The notes under the pieces: model-generated | Seen by the model: only the letters and a program-made list of their open reading frames with translations | Databases searched by the model: none | Told to the model about the DNA's origin: nothing | Position numbers and translations under genes: made by a program | Shown here: one piece after another, positions 22,721 through 33,507 of the stretch | Layout of the letters: every line of letters begins with the position of its first letter | Numbering within the stretch: position 1 is the first letter of the stretch | Assembly: GCA_028752905.1 (NCBI GenBank) | Contig: JAQNBH010000003.1 | Location: forward strand, 35,896,472-35,960,471 | Length of the DNA: 64,000 nt | Direction of reading: 5' to 3' | Origin: Cladorhizidae sp. MBARI D1340-BT2 | Taxonomy: Eukaryota; Porifera; Demospongiae; Poecilosclerida; Cladorhizidae

Positions 22721-23380
22721 CTAATAAAACAAAGCTACAACAGTTGTAAGTATCAGCCATGCTATTGAAGCCTCTTCCATCCTTGGTGAACCACTGGGAA
22801 TGGAGAATGGGTGGGGACAACTAGCTGGAAAAGGAACGTTGCATGCCTTAAACAGTCGAGACAACCCATCATTCTCATACAGAGGACTACTAGCAGAGCC
22901 CGTGCAAATGTCGAGGTAGAGGGTGTAGATTATACTGTTAGCACAGCAACCAATATCACTGACTAGTTCCTGTAGGGCACTCTTGCAGGTGGAACTTGGG
23001 CAACTTAGATTAGAGCTTGCTTGAGAATCACACAAGCACTCTGTAAATACTTCTGTTGCATTATTGGCGTCAACGGTTTCAAAACACCTTTTCTTTCCAG
23101 AAGTGCATGTCCCTCCAACTCCAATGCATTTGCTACCACTGCAGAGGGCCCCGAAGACTTGGTCGCTGAATTTGCCTGTACAACGTTTGAAGTTTTGGAA
23201 CTGCATCTCGGCCTCGGGCTTACAGAATACTTGACTCAAACCATCCAGATCGACCGCGTTAACGCAGTCTGTGGGTGATCGGTTACAGGGATCCAAGATT
23301 ATTTGCAAGCCCAAAGATACTTCGGCACAATCTTGTCCGTAGCCGAGTCCTACTATCAAGAATAAAAATAACAATTTCAT
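22721..23380 (-). CDS. Secreted cysteine-rich, probably GPI-anchored protein (copy A)
   Basis: A single-exon 219-residue protein. Residues 1-15 (MKLLFLFLIVGLGYG) form a clear signal peptide, with cleavage expected before Gln16. The mature part holds 18 cysteines, an even number that allows nine disulfides. It also has three N-glycosylation sequons (Asn33, Asn107, Asn124). The C-terminus is a hydrophobic run (residues 205-219) ending right at the stop, with small residues S-G-S before it, which is the layout of a GPI-anchor signal. A type I membrane tail is the alternative. The start ATG has AAGAA before it, and no other Met gives a signal peptide. I do not recognise the family. The role is presumably at the cell surface, with no enzyme motif seen. 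The block B copy differs by only four residues (I86T, N170K, L173M, G197S) and keeps every cysteine, which points to two working genes. Confidence 0.85.
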   Translation of the reverse strand: MKLLFLFLIVGLGYGQDCAEVSLGLQIILDPCNRSPTDCVNAVDLDGLSQVFCKPEAEMQFQNFKRCTGKFSDQVFGALCSGSKCIGVGGTCTSGKKRCFETVDANNATEVFTECLCDSQASSNLSCPSSTCKSALQELVSDIGCCANSIIYTLYLDICTGSASSPLYENDGLSRLFKACNVPFPASCPHPFSIPSGSPRMEEASIAWLILTTVVALFY

Positions 23381-23429
23381 TTCTTCATAACTTTTAAGAC
23401 TGAATGAGAGTGCGAGAGCTAAGGAATAT

Positions 23430-23490
23430 ATTATTATATATAATATTTTATATATAATTATATCAACGGTATGCGGTACCGATATACCGT
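23430..23490 (-). promoter_or_regulatory. Putative promoter with TATA-like tract and nested palindrome
   Basis: A TATATAATATTTTATATATAA tract upstream of the cysteine-rich gene is followed, further out, by ACGGTATGCGGTACCGATAT with closing ACCGT. This is a palindrome with GGTACC inside outer ACGGTAT/ATACCGT arms. Block B keeps the palindrome (55111-55133) with a two-base shorter spacing. It sits about 86-110 bp upstream of the start codon, which suits a regulatory site. This is inference only. Confidence 0.3.
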
Positions 23491-24175
23491 AGAGCCTTAT
23501 TTGAAGACCGCTAGGGTAGACTCAGGAATATTTTTTAATCGAAGGAAGTGTGAGAATTGTTTGGTTTCTGTGTGTGTTACAGTATATAGAAGTATGTAGA
23601 CGGCAGTTTGGCTGTAACTTTCAGGAAACACCTAGCATAGAGCAACACGATTATAGAACACGCTATGCATAAAAATAATGTCCCACCCTATTGCATTCAT
23701 CTCTACAGCTTGAACCTGGCAGAACACATCGAAAGAGAATGGCCATTTGCTAACACTACATCTTACAGTTTATTTCTTGCATATTTATTGAGATAGTGCA
23801 TGCTCAGTGCTCCACGGCTGACCACCACTCTTACCCCCACTCTAAGTTCCCCTCTCCCCACTCCCACCAACGATGATGAAATTGCCAAACTGTTTTCTTC
23901 CAAGCCAACCAAAACAGCATCCTCACAACCTATATCCGTTATAATATTTTTCAATATTAAAATAAATTTGCTGATTGAATCTTCGGCTTATACTCCAGTG
24001 ATGCTGGGACTCACATATATATATATATATAATTTATCAAAATTTGCATTACAGGGTGCAGGGGGAGCCAAGTAGCAATATATGAAAATACGAGTGACTT
24101 CCCTGATAAAAATAAAGGAAACTTAATGATACAAAAAAAGTCTGAGAAAGTTTGGCATGCTCTAATTTCAACAGG
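23491..24175. other. Upstream region of the cysteine-rich gene, no gene recognised
   Basis: Non-coding sequence shared with block B up to the TTAA at 24176. It differs by several indels around 23995-24110, where block A has a TATATA tract and block B a T-rich run. Plus-strand open frames here have no homology that I recognise. Confidence 0.4.
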
Positions 24176-24203
24176 TTAACCGATTAACGGCGATAGACGC
24201 CAA

Positions 24204-24296
24204 TTGGCAATGCATCCACACTCACTGGCAACACATCCACACTCACTGGCAATGCATCCACACTCACTGGCAACACATCCACACTCGCTGGTAACC
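24204..24296 (+). repeat. 21-bp tandem repeat in piggyBac left end
   Basis: Four units of CAATGCATCCACACTCACTGG, alternating with CAACACATCCACACTC..., lie just inside the piggyBac terminus. They may be subterminal transposase-binding repeats or a simple expansion. Confidence 0.75.
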
Positions 24297-24376
24297 TGTT
24301 ATACACAACAATTGCACGTGATTCATGAATTGTCCGAATAACAGCCCAGCAACCAGACAGACGAAGATGGGGTGTG

Positions 24377-25727
24377 CATACTTGCCAACTTTCCATAAGT
24401 TAATTCCGGGACATTAATTTTATATACGGCGCGAATTTTCGACCACGCCCCTTAATTAGCGTGCGCCTTTCGCATACGCGATTCGACATAACTAACCGAT
24501 ACAGCTGTGAGGTAGTATCTCTGTAGATTTCTGGAAGAGGCGGTTGAATTGATCCACTGAGGGCAAGATAAAAGAACAACAGAGGATTCTCAAGCCTTGA
24601 AAGAATGCTACAGACCTTAGCTTCCTCACAAGACAAGAAGAATGACTTCAAACTATCATACTGCCTAAGGTAACGATTCACACACTTCAGCAAGCTGAGC
24701 CATCGTGTGGGGCAATGCTTCAAAATCACCCCTGGCTGGGAGTACCTTCAAACCAGCTTTGACTGTTAAATCAGCCAAATGGCAGATGCAACCAACATCA
24801 TACAAAGTTGGGATCTCATCCTTAATCAGCTTCTGCACACCTGACCTCACTCCTTGGTGGTATCAGAATTGGTGGTATCAGACATGAAAGACACTGCATT
24901 GTCAAAGCTGAGCCCATTCTTAGTCAGTGACTCCTTCAAGGCTTGAAACAAGTTGGTAGCTATATCAATGTTCACAACAGGCATATCCAAGAATCCATAC
25001 TTCACCTACCTGTGGATCAAGAAGCCTCAAAAGAATTATGCAAGACTTATCCCTCTTGTCATGGGATTCATCAATCATCAAAGAGAATGGACCACTTGAC
25101 ATTGACTCCATAACTCTCTGTGTGAAGTAAGGAGCAAGAGCTTTCTTCACTATGGCGGTGGTTTTGGTGTGGGAACAGGATAATTTCTGGGAACAGGATA
25201 ATTTCTGGGAACAGGATAATTTCTTTGCAATTTCAAAGTCTGGGAACATCTTGCTGAAAAGCTTGGTGGCATGGTCACTAGACAGAAAGGATATGTTGTG
25301 CTTAGCAACAAATGTAGCCCACCTGACCTCTGCTTCGATTACTTGATCACTTCTCTGATGTTGGAAGAGAGAGGTGATTGGAATAGTTGATAGCACAGCC
25401 TTTGACATATCCTTATGTTTCTTGCTCTTGAGGTGAGATGTGACATCTTTGAACAGAATTGTAAGACTATGGAATAGTATGCCACCTATAGACATCAGTG
25501 TTACTTATTCAACCATTAAAAAAAAAAAGCAAAAAATTATTTTCTGGAACCACTTCATAACTAACTTTGACACAGATAATATTTGTTCTTTCCACATTGT
25601 CCAAACTGTTTTAATCACAATATCACTGTTTAATTAAGCCACTCCACATTTATCTATCTTTAAATATTATAATCATATGTATGCACACACACACAGCTGC
25701 ACCAGTACTTGGTGCTAGACTGTCAGC

Positions 25728-25767
<40 letters not shown>

Positions 25768-26399
25768 TGTTCACTCTTCATGTATAGTCATCTTCATTGT
25801 CGCTGTAAAGCCATAATTATATATTATTATTATTACGGCCACCATGGGTAACACCAAAGTCGATTGCACACAGAGTACATCGGGCATACAAGTGACCTAA
25901 AATAAAGGCAAGACTACTGACATTACTATTGCATCGAACACAAGCAGCACACTGTACCCATGATGTTATTATTTGCCCTGTATTTGCTGTATTCTACTTT
26001 GTCAATTTCATTATATATTTTTTATTTATACCTTTGAAACTCTTGCCTATCCCTATCCCCTGAAATTCTTTGATCCATTTATTGTTGTCAAAATGGCATT
26101 CTCTCCTCTGCTTTTTGCCCATTTTTGCTGAGATTGCAATCGTTTCACGTGAGTGCCGCACCTCCAATCGAAACAAGGTCAAAGGTTGTTTCGCACACCC
26201 GTCTGAATGCTAAAAAGTGTCCTGTTTTTGTTGCTTTACGAGTGTTAAAGGACTAAACTAAACAAGCTTGAGACTGCAGTGGCCATCTAAGCGAGTGGAA
26301 GCGCAAGGTGCGCGTAGCTGTAAATTCCGGGACATTTCCGGGACAAGGCAAAAAAATTCCGGGACTGTCCCGGCCATTCCGGGACGGTTGGCAACTCTG
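24377..26399 (-). mobile_element. hAT element with BED-type transposase, inserted in piggyBac
   Basis: Termini CATACTTGCCAACTTTCC (left) and, on the other strand, CAGAGTTGCCAACCGTCCCG (right) are imperfect inverted repeats of the hAT C-A-G-x-G-T-T-G-C-C-A-A-C type. The flanks are GGGGTGTG (24369-24376) and GGTGTGTG (26400-26407), an 8-bp target duplication with one difference. Runs of TTCCGGGAC just inside both ends are typical subterminal motifs. The element separates two halves of the piggyBac left region and is therefore younger than it. A (TA)n tract sits at 25730-25763. Confidence 0.8.
24400..26182 (-). pseudogene. hAT transposase (BED zinc finger type), broken
   Basis: Read on the minus strand, an N-terminal part (26182-25994) gives KWIKEFQGIGIGKSFKG, the aromatic start of a BED finger. 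The rest of the finger comes about 500 bp later as VTSHLKSKKHKDM (about 25440). The expected Cys pair between them is not seen. The transposase body (25495-24965) includes FVAKHNISFLSSDH and the first catalytic region MIDESHDKRDK. The segment to 24400 has CPTRWLSLLKCVNRYL. The hAT C-terminal dimerisation domain is missing. A local triplication of KLSCSQ occurs at about 25155-25200. The element is non-autonomous. Confidence 0.75.
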
Positions 26400-28466
26400 G
26401 GTGTGTGACTTCATGCATAGTTTTGAGACTCGAGACCCAGCAACCAGGAAGCTCCAGCCACACCTCTATTGAAGCGCTGATCCCTCGTGCGTGCTCTGAA
26501 CGGCGGTCGACGCCAATTGGCGTCATACCAGCCCTTTTATTCGAGCGATCGGCTAGCTGTCTTCTCTTTACGAAGGATCCATTGCTGCGATACTGCTCTA
26601 TAACACTGTAAGTTCATGATAGTGCCTTTATTATATAGGACTTACTATAACATTTTTTTAGAAAACTTGAAAACAATTATGACTTATATATACATATTAA
26701 AAATAGGATAACTATAATGGCAAAAAGAGAATGTTTGTCTTTGGAGGAGGTCCTCAAGGCATTGGATGAGCCATTTGCAGATGGAAGTGATGAGGAATTT
26801 GAAGGCCTGCAGGAAGGTAAGGAAATTTTAGTGAACAAATGTTGAATAATATAATAAAAAATATATATAAAATAATTATATATATATATAATATATATAT
26901 ATAATATATATATTTAGACATGGAAGAGGAAGATGCTCATTCCTTCGCGATACCTGCCGCATTACACAAGACACCTTTACCCAACCCATCGACCCAAATG
27001 AATGCCGCTTTTACCACACCCATCTCAGTAAAAGACTCCGTGGTTGCTTCCACATCAGACTCTGTAAACACTACTGCTACCTGCCACCTTTTACCACCAT
27101 CGCTATCGACAACATGCACTTCCATATCTACTTCAGTATCGACCACACCCCAGCCTCAAACCACATCAGTATCAACCACACCCCAGCCTCAAACCACATC
27201 GGTATTGACCACAATGACTTCCACACTCCTGCCTCTACCTACATCAGAATCAACCACACCCTTGCCTCAACCAACATCAGTATCAACCACACCTACTTAC
27301 ACACCCCAGCCCCAACTCAACATTATACCAACTCAACAACAAATCCAACCATCACCCTCTTTCATTCCTTCCACTGCCACCTGCTCAGCCTTGCCATCCA
27401 CTGTCTCTTCCACACAGACATTGCCTCCAGTTTGGTCACCAAACCTAGTGACCCCTACAATTCATCCATTCACATATTCCGTAGGACCTACAGTTCCTAT
27501 ACCGGAATCACCACTGGAGGTATTTGAACTTTTTTTACCACCTAACATAGTGGAAGAGATAGTGGATCAAACAAATAAGTATGCTGAAGAAGTCATGGGT
27601 GCTGAAGCCTATGTTTCTTGGAAAGAAATTACCGAGGATGATATACGAGCATTCATAGCTTCAGCATCCTTATGGGAATTAACCACCAGCCATCCACAGA
27701 CGACTATTGGAAGAGGGACCCCATCCACAATTATAAACCGATATCCCAAAGAATATCCAGGGATAGGTACAGGACAATTACAAGGTTTCTATATTTTGTA
27801 GACAATTGTACACTTTCCCCAAGGGGCAGTGAAAATTATGACAGGCTGGGGAAAATCCGACCTCTTGTCAGCCATTTTCAACACAAATTTTCATCAATAT
27901 ACAGGCCTAACTGCGAGATTGCAATCGATGAGGCTATGATAAACTTTCAAGGTCATTCATCACTGAAGCAATACATGCCAATGAAACCCATCAAAAGAGG
28001 AATCAAGGTGTGGGTTCGGGCTGATAGCCGAAACGGTTTTTTCACACAGTTCAAGATTTACACGGGGAAAAAGAAAGGTGCAGTTGAGCACCACTTGGGG
28101 GCAAGAGTTGTCAAGGACCTAACTGAGGACCTACAGGGCAAGTGGCACCACATGTACTTTGACAGCTTTTTTACCTCGCATAGTCTGTTGGTTGATTTGG
28201 AGAGGAGAGGGATTTATGGATGTGGGACAGCCAGGAAAGACAGGCGTGGTTTCCCCGAGGAGCTGAAGAAAGCCAAATTCAAGAAAAGCACTAGATAAAC
28301 ACAAGTTAGTGTTATAATGCCACAAACATCTTGGGGGTGAATATCAGTTCATGCATGTTATTTACCCCAACTATGAGATACACATTATATGAACTTCTAA
28401 ACATTTTTAGGGGCCAGTCACTAACCACGCAATGTGGAAAAGTGTGTGCAAATGCATGGCAGGACC

Positions 28467-28614
28467 GAAAGATCGTCATGCTTATGTATCAACAGCGACC
28501 CCAAGAGTGTCACCTCAGTGATTAGGCATAAGAGCATTGGCAGCAGAGAGGAAATAAGCTGCCCCCTAGCTATACAGTCCTACAATAAATACATGGGAGG
28601 CGTGGACAAAGGTG
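28467..28614 (+). repeat. Left copy of a 148-bp direct duplication in piggyBac
   Basis: It runs from GAAAGATCGTCATGC to GGCGTGGACAAAGGTG and is repeated at 29382-29531 with two bases added. It encodes the segment up to the third catalytic aspartate, so that motif is present twice. The duplication brackets the 21-bp minisatellite. Confidence 0.9.
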
Positions 28615-29381
28615 GAGCACTGATGGAGCTATAGAGCACACAGATGGAGCTATGGAGCACACAGATGGAGCTATAGAGCACACAGATGGAGCTATAGAGC
28701 ACACAGATGGAGCTATAGAACACACAGATGGAGCTATAGAACACACAGATGGAGCTATAGAACACACAGATGGAGCTATAGAGAACACAGATGGAGCTAT
28801 AGAACACACAGATGGAGCTATAGAACACACAGATGGAGCTATAGAGCACACAGATGGAGCTATAGAGAACACAGATGGAGCTATGGAGCACACAGATGGA
28901 GCTATAGAGCACACAGATGGAGCTATAGAACACACAGATGGAGCTATGGAGCACACAGATGGAGCTATGGAGCACACAGATGGAGCTATAGAGCACACAG
29001 ATGGAGCTATAGAGCACACAGATGGAGCTATAGAGCACACAGATGGAGCTATAGAACACACAGATGGAGCTATGGAGCACACAGATGGAGCTATGGAGCA
29101 CACAGATGGAGCTATGGAGCACACAGATGGAGCTATGGAGCACACAGATGGAGCTATAGAACACACAGATGGAGCTATAGAACACACATATGGAGCTATG
29201 GAGCACACAGATGGAGCTATAGAGCACACAGATGGAGCTATGGAGCACACAGATGGAGCTATGGAGCACACAGATGGAGCTATAGAACACACAGATGGAG
29301 CTATAGAACACACAGATGGAGCTATAGAACACACAGATGGAGCTATAGAACACACAGATGGAGCTATAGAGCACACAAAAA
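28615..29381 (+). repeat. 21-bp minisatellite inside the piggyBac transposase, about 36 units
   Basis: The unit is GAGCACACAGATGGAGCTAT plus A or G. It is a multiple of three, so several frames remain open (for example E-H-T-D-G-A-I repeats). These are artefacts of the repeat. The seed is probably GGTGGAGCACTGATGGAGCT at the end of the left duplicate. Confidence 0.95.
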
Positions 29382-29531
29382 GAAAGATCGTCATGCTTAT
29401 GTATCAACAGCGACCCCAAGAGTGTCACCTCAGTGATTAGGTATAAGAGCATTGGCAGCAGAGAGAGGAAATAAGCTGCCCCCTAGCTATACAGTCCTAC
29501 AATAAATACATGGGAGGCGTGGACAAAGGTG
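29382..29531 (+). repeat. Right copy of the 148-bp direct duplication
   Basis: Near-identical to 28467-28614. Differences include GTATAAG for GCATAAG and an extra GA in the GCAGAGAGAGG run. After it the transposase sequence continues normally (GATCAGATCAAAGG). Confidence 0.9.
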
Positions 29532-29594
29532 ATCAGATCAAAGGATATTATAGGTGTCAGGTGATCAGATCAAAGGATATTATAGGTGTCAGGT
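29531..29594 (+). repeat. 32-bp tandem duplication in the transposase
   Basis: GATCAGATCAAAGGATATTA to GGTGTCAGGT occurs twice in a row. It shifts the reading frame between the third aspartate and the Y-K-Y-I segment of piggyBac, another inactivating change. Confidence 0.9.
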
Positions 29595-30724
29595 GAAAAG
29601 CAGAAATTCTACAAATACATATTTTACTTTCTGATCAATGTGGCTATCACAAACACCTTCATTCTGCACAAAGGATGGTCAGGAAGCGGAAGTGAACTTA
29701 CGATCAAGAAGTTAGGATTCAGCTGGCCAAGGAGATAATAGGAAGTTATTGTAGCTGACGCAGAGCTGGGTGCAGCTCCATTATCAAGAGTCTTCCTTTC
29801 GTCCACTTCCCAATAAAGACCCCTGCAACATCTGGGAAGCGCAGTCGAGGATGTTGCACTTATACTACCAGCAACAGAAGCGATCTGACAGCCAGTGATA
29901 CTGCCAGGAATGTGGCATATGGCTATGCCACGCTGGAATCGCGAGCACCCACGGTCTATTGTGGCACAAAAACAAATTATAGTCCTGTTATTGGAATATA
30001 ACCTTCTCTCTCCTATGTACCAATGTACTACATTGTATTCATATAAAATGATATGTAATACAGGGTTGTATACAGAAATTTTGCCAAGGGGGGGCGAACT
30101 TGAGATATGGAAAAATAAGGGGGGGCGGAGAGCCTGGATGGTGCGGAAAGGGGACGTGCACCCTGGGCTTCCGCGTGGAGTACGAAAGTGTTTTACCCAC
30201 AGGTATTTTTGCAGTACTAACTGTATATATAGCTGCTACTTATGATGGCATGCACTTTTTCTAAAATCTTTAGTACAACATTCCATCTTAAATATTTGCT
30301 GAAGTTGCATGCTACGGCAATCAGCATATATAGATTAGATATAGTCACTTGTCACTCGTATAATGGAGGTGGGCTTTTGTGAAATCGAATTATGTTGCAT
30401 TCCATGCATTTTCTTACAAAATCATGGACAACAGGTTTCATACACAATTTTTCTCTAGTTCTCTAGGGGGGGGGGGGGGGGGGGGTGGAAATGGTTGGTC
30501 ACTTGGTGCCCTAATTTTTGTTAATATTTTCTTAACATGTTCATAAGTCGTAAAAGGGGGGTCTGGGGGGAAGATCCCCCCATATTTTTTTTTGCTTTTA
30601 CAATGTCTGAGGATAGCTATTTTGACTGACTACCAATGGCATTATGCTATACCGAACTATGGCTAGACTGTATATATTTCTCATGATATTGTAGCTGCTT
30701 GGAAAAAGGAGAGCATGTGTCATG

Positions 30725-31105
30725 ACACGATGACATCACACACCACCACGTGCTCTCCTTTGTAGGTTTGTCACTTCTTTTGTTTCTCCTTCTTTCCCAC
30801 TCCCTCTCTCTCAGTATTTTTAACTCAGTCCATTATGTCATGGTCTTCAAGTCTAATCTTAGACATGATGTCATCACACGCCACCACGTGTTCTCCTTTG
30901 TAGGTTTGTCACTTCTTCAGTTCCCTCCTTCTTTCCCACTCTCTCTCAGTATTTTTAACTCAGTCCATTATGTCATGGTCTTAAAGTCATCACACACCAC
31001 CACGTGTTCTCCTTTGTAGGTTTGTCACTTCTTCAGTTCCCTCCTTCTTTCCCACTCTCTCTCAGTATTTTTAACTCAGTCCATTATGTCATGGTCTTAA
31101 AGTCT
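30725..31105 (+). promoter_or_regulatory. Triplicated 116-138-bp unit upstream of hAT transposase
   Basis: Three direct repeats each hold CACCACGTG (E-box CACGTG at 30747, 30885 and 31001), TCTCCTTTGTAGGTTTGTCA and TCCATTATGTCATGG. They end just before TCTATAAAAG (about 31105), a good TATA box about 40 bp upstream of the transposase ATG. This looks like the transposon promoter with amplified binding sites. Function is inferred. Confidence 0.55.
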
Positions 31106-31147
31106 CTATAAAAGAAACCTTACTAGCTGATTTCTCTTCATATTAAT

Positions 31148-33335
31148 ATGGATATTCGCTCATACTTTGCAAGTACTTCTCAAGCCTCTTCTCATGCTAA
31201 TAGCAGCGATAGCGAAGATAGCAGAACAGATAGCTCTGAGCATGTCGAGGCATCTAGTCCTAGCCTTAGTCCTCCACCTTCAAAGAAAAGCAAGCAAAAC
31301 AAACACCGCTCTTCTGTATCCACGAAGAGAAAATACTCTAAGAGCTGGGAGAAAGATTTCAGTTGGCTCTATTATGACGAGGATAGCGATGGTGCCTTTT
31401 GCAAGGTTTGCAAGCAATCTGGTCTGCAGCGTACTGGAGGAGTGTGGGTCACACAACCTTGCAGAAATTGGAAGAAAGCTGTTGAAAAAAATGAAAGCTC
31501 ATGCGAGAAGTGACTTCCATATCCATGCAACTCAAGCTCTTTTTGCAGCTAAAGGAGCAGCCAAAGGTGGAACAGTTGTACAGCAACTCCAGAATGTTTT
31601 AGCTCGCAAAAGAGCTCAGAACAGAGCTGCAGTGAAGTGCCTGATCCTACTCACTCATTTTCTTACGAAAGAACAAGTTGCACATTCGACAAAATTTGAG
31701 AAGCTGGTTGACGTGGTGGTTCGATGTGGCAGCCAACATTTGAAGCAATTCTTAGAAACTGCACCAAGAAATGCTGTGTACACATCAAGAGTGGCTGTGG
31801 TTGAATTCATCGAATCATTGGGGACATGGGTGGAGGAGTCGATTCTGAAGCGACTTCAAAAGGCACCTATGTACAGCCTCATGGCAGATGAGTGCACAGA
31901 TGTCACCAACGTAGAAGAATTGTCTGTGTTTTGCCGCTGGGAGGAAGATGGTGTACCAGTAGAGTGCTTTCTGGAGCTTATTCCATTGAAGAAAGCTGAT
32001 GCCGAGACCATCTATTCTAATCTCATCGATTGTTTAAAGAAGAAAGGTCTACAAGTCGGAAGAATAGTTGGATTGGGATTTGATGGAGCTGCAACTTTTT
32101 CTGGACGAAAGACCGGGGTTCAGGCACGTATCAAGAAACATACTCCTCACGCTCTGTTTATACACTGCCACTGTCACTTACTGCAGTTGGCTTGTGTGCA
32201 AGCTGCCAATAAAACTCCTGGAATTGCTCATGTTTACAGAACATTGACTACTCTTTGGAAGCATTTTCGCAATTTCCCCAAGCGAGCAGAGTGTCTGAAG
32301 GAGGTACAGCACGTTCTTGAACTTCCAGAAATGAAAGTGATCAAGCCATCTGACACACGCTGGCTGGCACATGAAAGGTGTGTCAAAGCTGTCAAAGCAA
32401 GTTATTCTGCAATTGTAATCACCATTGGGAACATCTACGAGACGTCCCACGAGCCAGAAGCTCTTGGAATCCATGGTGCCCTCTGCAAATTGTCTGCGAT
32501 TGCAGCTATATATTTGCTTGATTTCACTCTACCACAAGTAGCCAAGCTCAGCAAAGCACTTCAGGCAGAGCAGCTTGACCTCTCGTTGATATCATTCCTT
32601 GTTGATGCTACTGTTAAATCCTTGGATGATGCAGTTTTGCCTGGAGCGAACTGGGTGTTGGAGCTTCTTGAAAACGTTGAAGACTTGAAGTCATCTACAA
32701 AGGTGTCTATTGACGCTGATAAAATACTTTCGTTCCAGAATGTTGTTGGTAAGCCTTTTGTTGCTGATTTAAAGGCCAACATAACAAGCCGATTTTCTTC
32801 ATCCAACGCTGTTGTATCAGCATTGTCTATATTCGATCCACGGAAAGTTCCAAAACCAGATTCAGTATCTTTTCCCACTTATGGAGACACGTCTGTTGAG
32901 AAACTGATTGCTCACTACGGAGAAGATAGAGATGCAGAAACATTGGATGGAGAAGAAACAGTGAAGACAGCCATGATTTCCACTGAAATACTTACAGAGT
33001 GGAAAACATTCCGCCAGCTGTTAGTCAAGCAACCACGGGATACTACTGCATCACAGCTGAAAGAACTTGTTTCAAACGACATGCTCAAGGCCATGTTTCC
33101 CAATTTGCACAAGATTGCCTCCATCTGCTTATCGATTCCAGTTTCTACTGCTTCTGTGGAGAGAAGCTTCTCACAGATGAAGATGATCAAGACTCGTTTG
33201 CGTAATTCTCTAAGTGACTGCAGCCTTTCTCACCTTATGAGGATTGCTATAGAGGCACCAGAAGTACTCTCTGAGAGCGACCTTGAAGAGATTGTGGACG
33301 TATGGCAGAGAAAACCAAGAAGAACCTCAGTTTGA
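31148..33335 (+). CDS. hAT transposase, ZNF862/TTF-finger type, one frameshift
   Basis: The start ATG (31148) opens a serine-rich, acidic then basic N-terminus. It is followed by a TTF-type zinc finger (about residues 65-125) with SWEKDFSWLYYDEDSDGAFC, KVCKQ and, after the shift, HARSDFHIHATQA. The hAT catalytic core has MADECTDV (first Asp), GLGFDGAATFSG (second Asp) and SVERSFSQMK near the C-terminus (Glu, in the dimerisation domain with LRNSLSDCSLSHLMRI). The only break is a seven-A run at 31485-31491: one A fewer restores a continuous 728-residue frame to the TGA at 33335. It could be a real inactivating mutation or a sequencing slip. The enzyme would cut and paste elements with CAGGG ends and 8-bp duplications. 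Confidence 0.92.
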
Positions 33336-33507
33336 CATTCCTATCATTTGAACCTGATATCATAAGCTTATTACACCTTTCTTGTATTACACCTTTCTTG
33401 ACATTATTTAAAAAAAAATCTCTAATTTCAAGGGGGGGGGGGCGAGAATGATACAAGGGGGGGCGAATGCCCCCCCCCCCCCCCCCCCCCCCCTAAATAC
33501 ACCCCTG

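Larger units (their letters stand above)
4913..24179 (+). repeat. Duplicated block A (left copy of a tandem segmental duplication)
   Basis: The sequence from GATTCACTTGGTAATTAAAG to CAGGTTAA is collinear, in the same orientation, with 39537-55849. By eye the two differ by scattered substitutions, small indels and a few large length changes in tandem arrays. Block A is longer mainly because its 33-bp minisatellite has about 110 units against about 13. The two ends do not form inverted repeats, so this is not one giant transposon. The right end stops exactly at a TTAA that holds a piggyBac element. In block B the same TTAA runs on into LINE sequence. Confidence 0.92.
26717..29982 (+). pseudogene. 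piggyBac transposase (PGBD4-like), with one intron, decayed
   Basis: Exon 1 (26717-26816) encodes MAKRECLSLEEVLKALDEPF and an acidic tail. A GTAAGG donor and TTTAG acceptor bound a 101-bp AT-repeat intron, and exon 2 opens at 26918 in phase. A long Thr/Ser/Pro/Gln-rich stretch follows (about 27050-27450). The DDD core has AIDEAM (about 27925), MYFDSFFTSHSLL (about 28160) and YMGGVDKG (about 28590 and again 29510), covering the three catalytic aspartates. The C-terminal Cys-rich finger is readable as YCQECGIWLCHAGI (about 29905-29950), just after an in-frame TGA. Frameshifts at about 27660, about 28295 and beyond, plus a minisatellite with flanking duplication (28467-29531), make it inactive. 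Confidence 0.9.
30061..33507 (+). mobile_element. ZNF862-type hAT transposon with perfect 8-bp target duplication
   Basis: Inverted termini CAGGGTTGTATACAG (30061) and, in reverse complement, CAGGGGTGTATTTAG (right end 33507) flank the transposase gene. TGTAATAC occurs at 30054-30061 and again at 33506-33513, an exact 8-bp direct repeat. The exact edge is ambiguous by two bases because the target ends in C and the element starts with CA. G-rich and C-rich homopolymers (30466-30485, 33430-33493) lie inside both ends. The element sits in the piggyBac 3' flank. The perfect target duplication and a nearly open transposase mark it as the youngest insertion here. Confidence 0.88.

Noticed and set aside
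4913..24179. Block A/B as a giant transposon
   Set aside because: The two ends share no inverted or direct terminal repeats and no consistent target duplication. The junctions are better explained by tandem duplication in a LINE.
28570..29452. Open frames of 262-290 codons over the 21-bp array
   Set aside because: Same cause: a 21-bp stop-free unit read in several frames inside a broken transposase.
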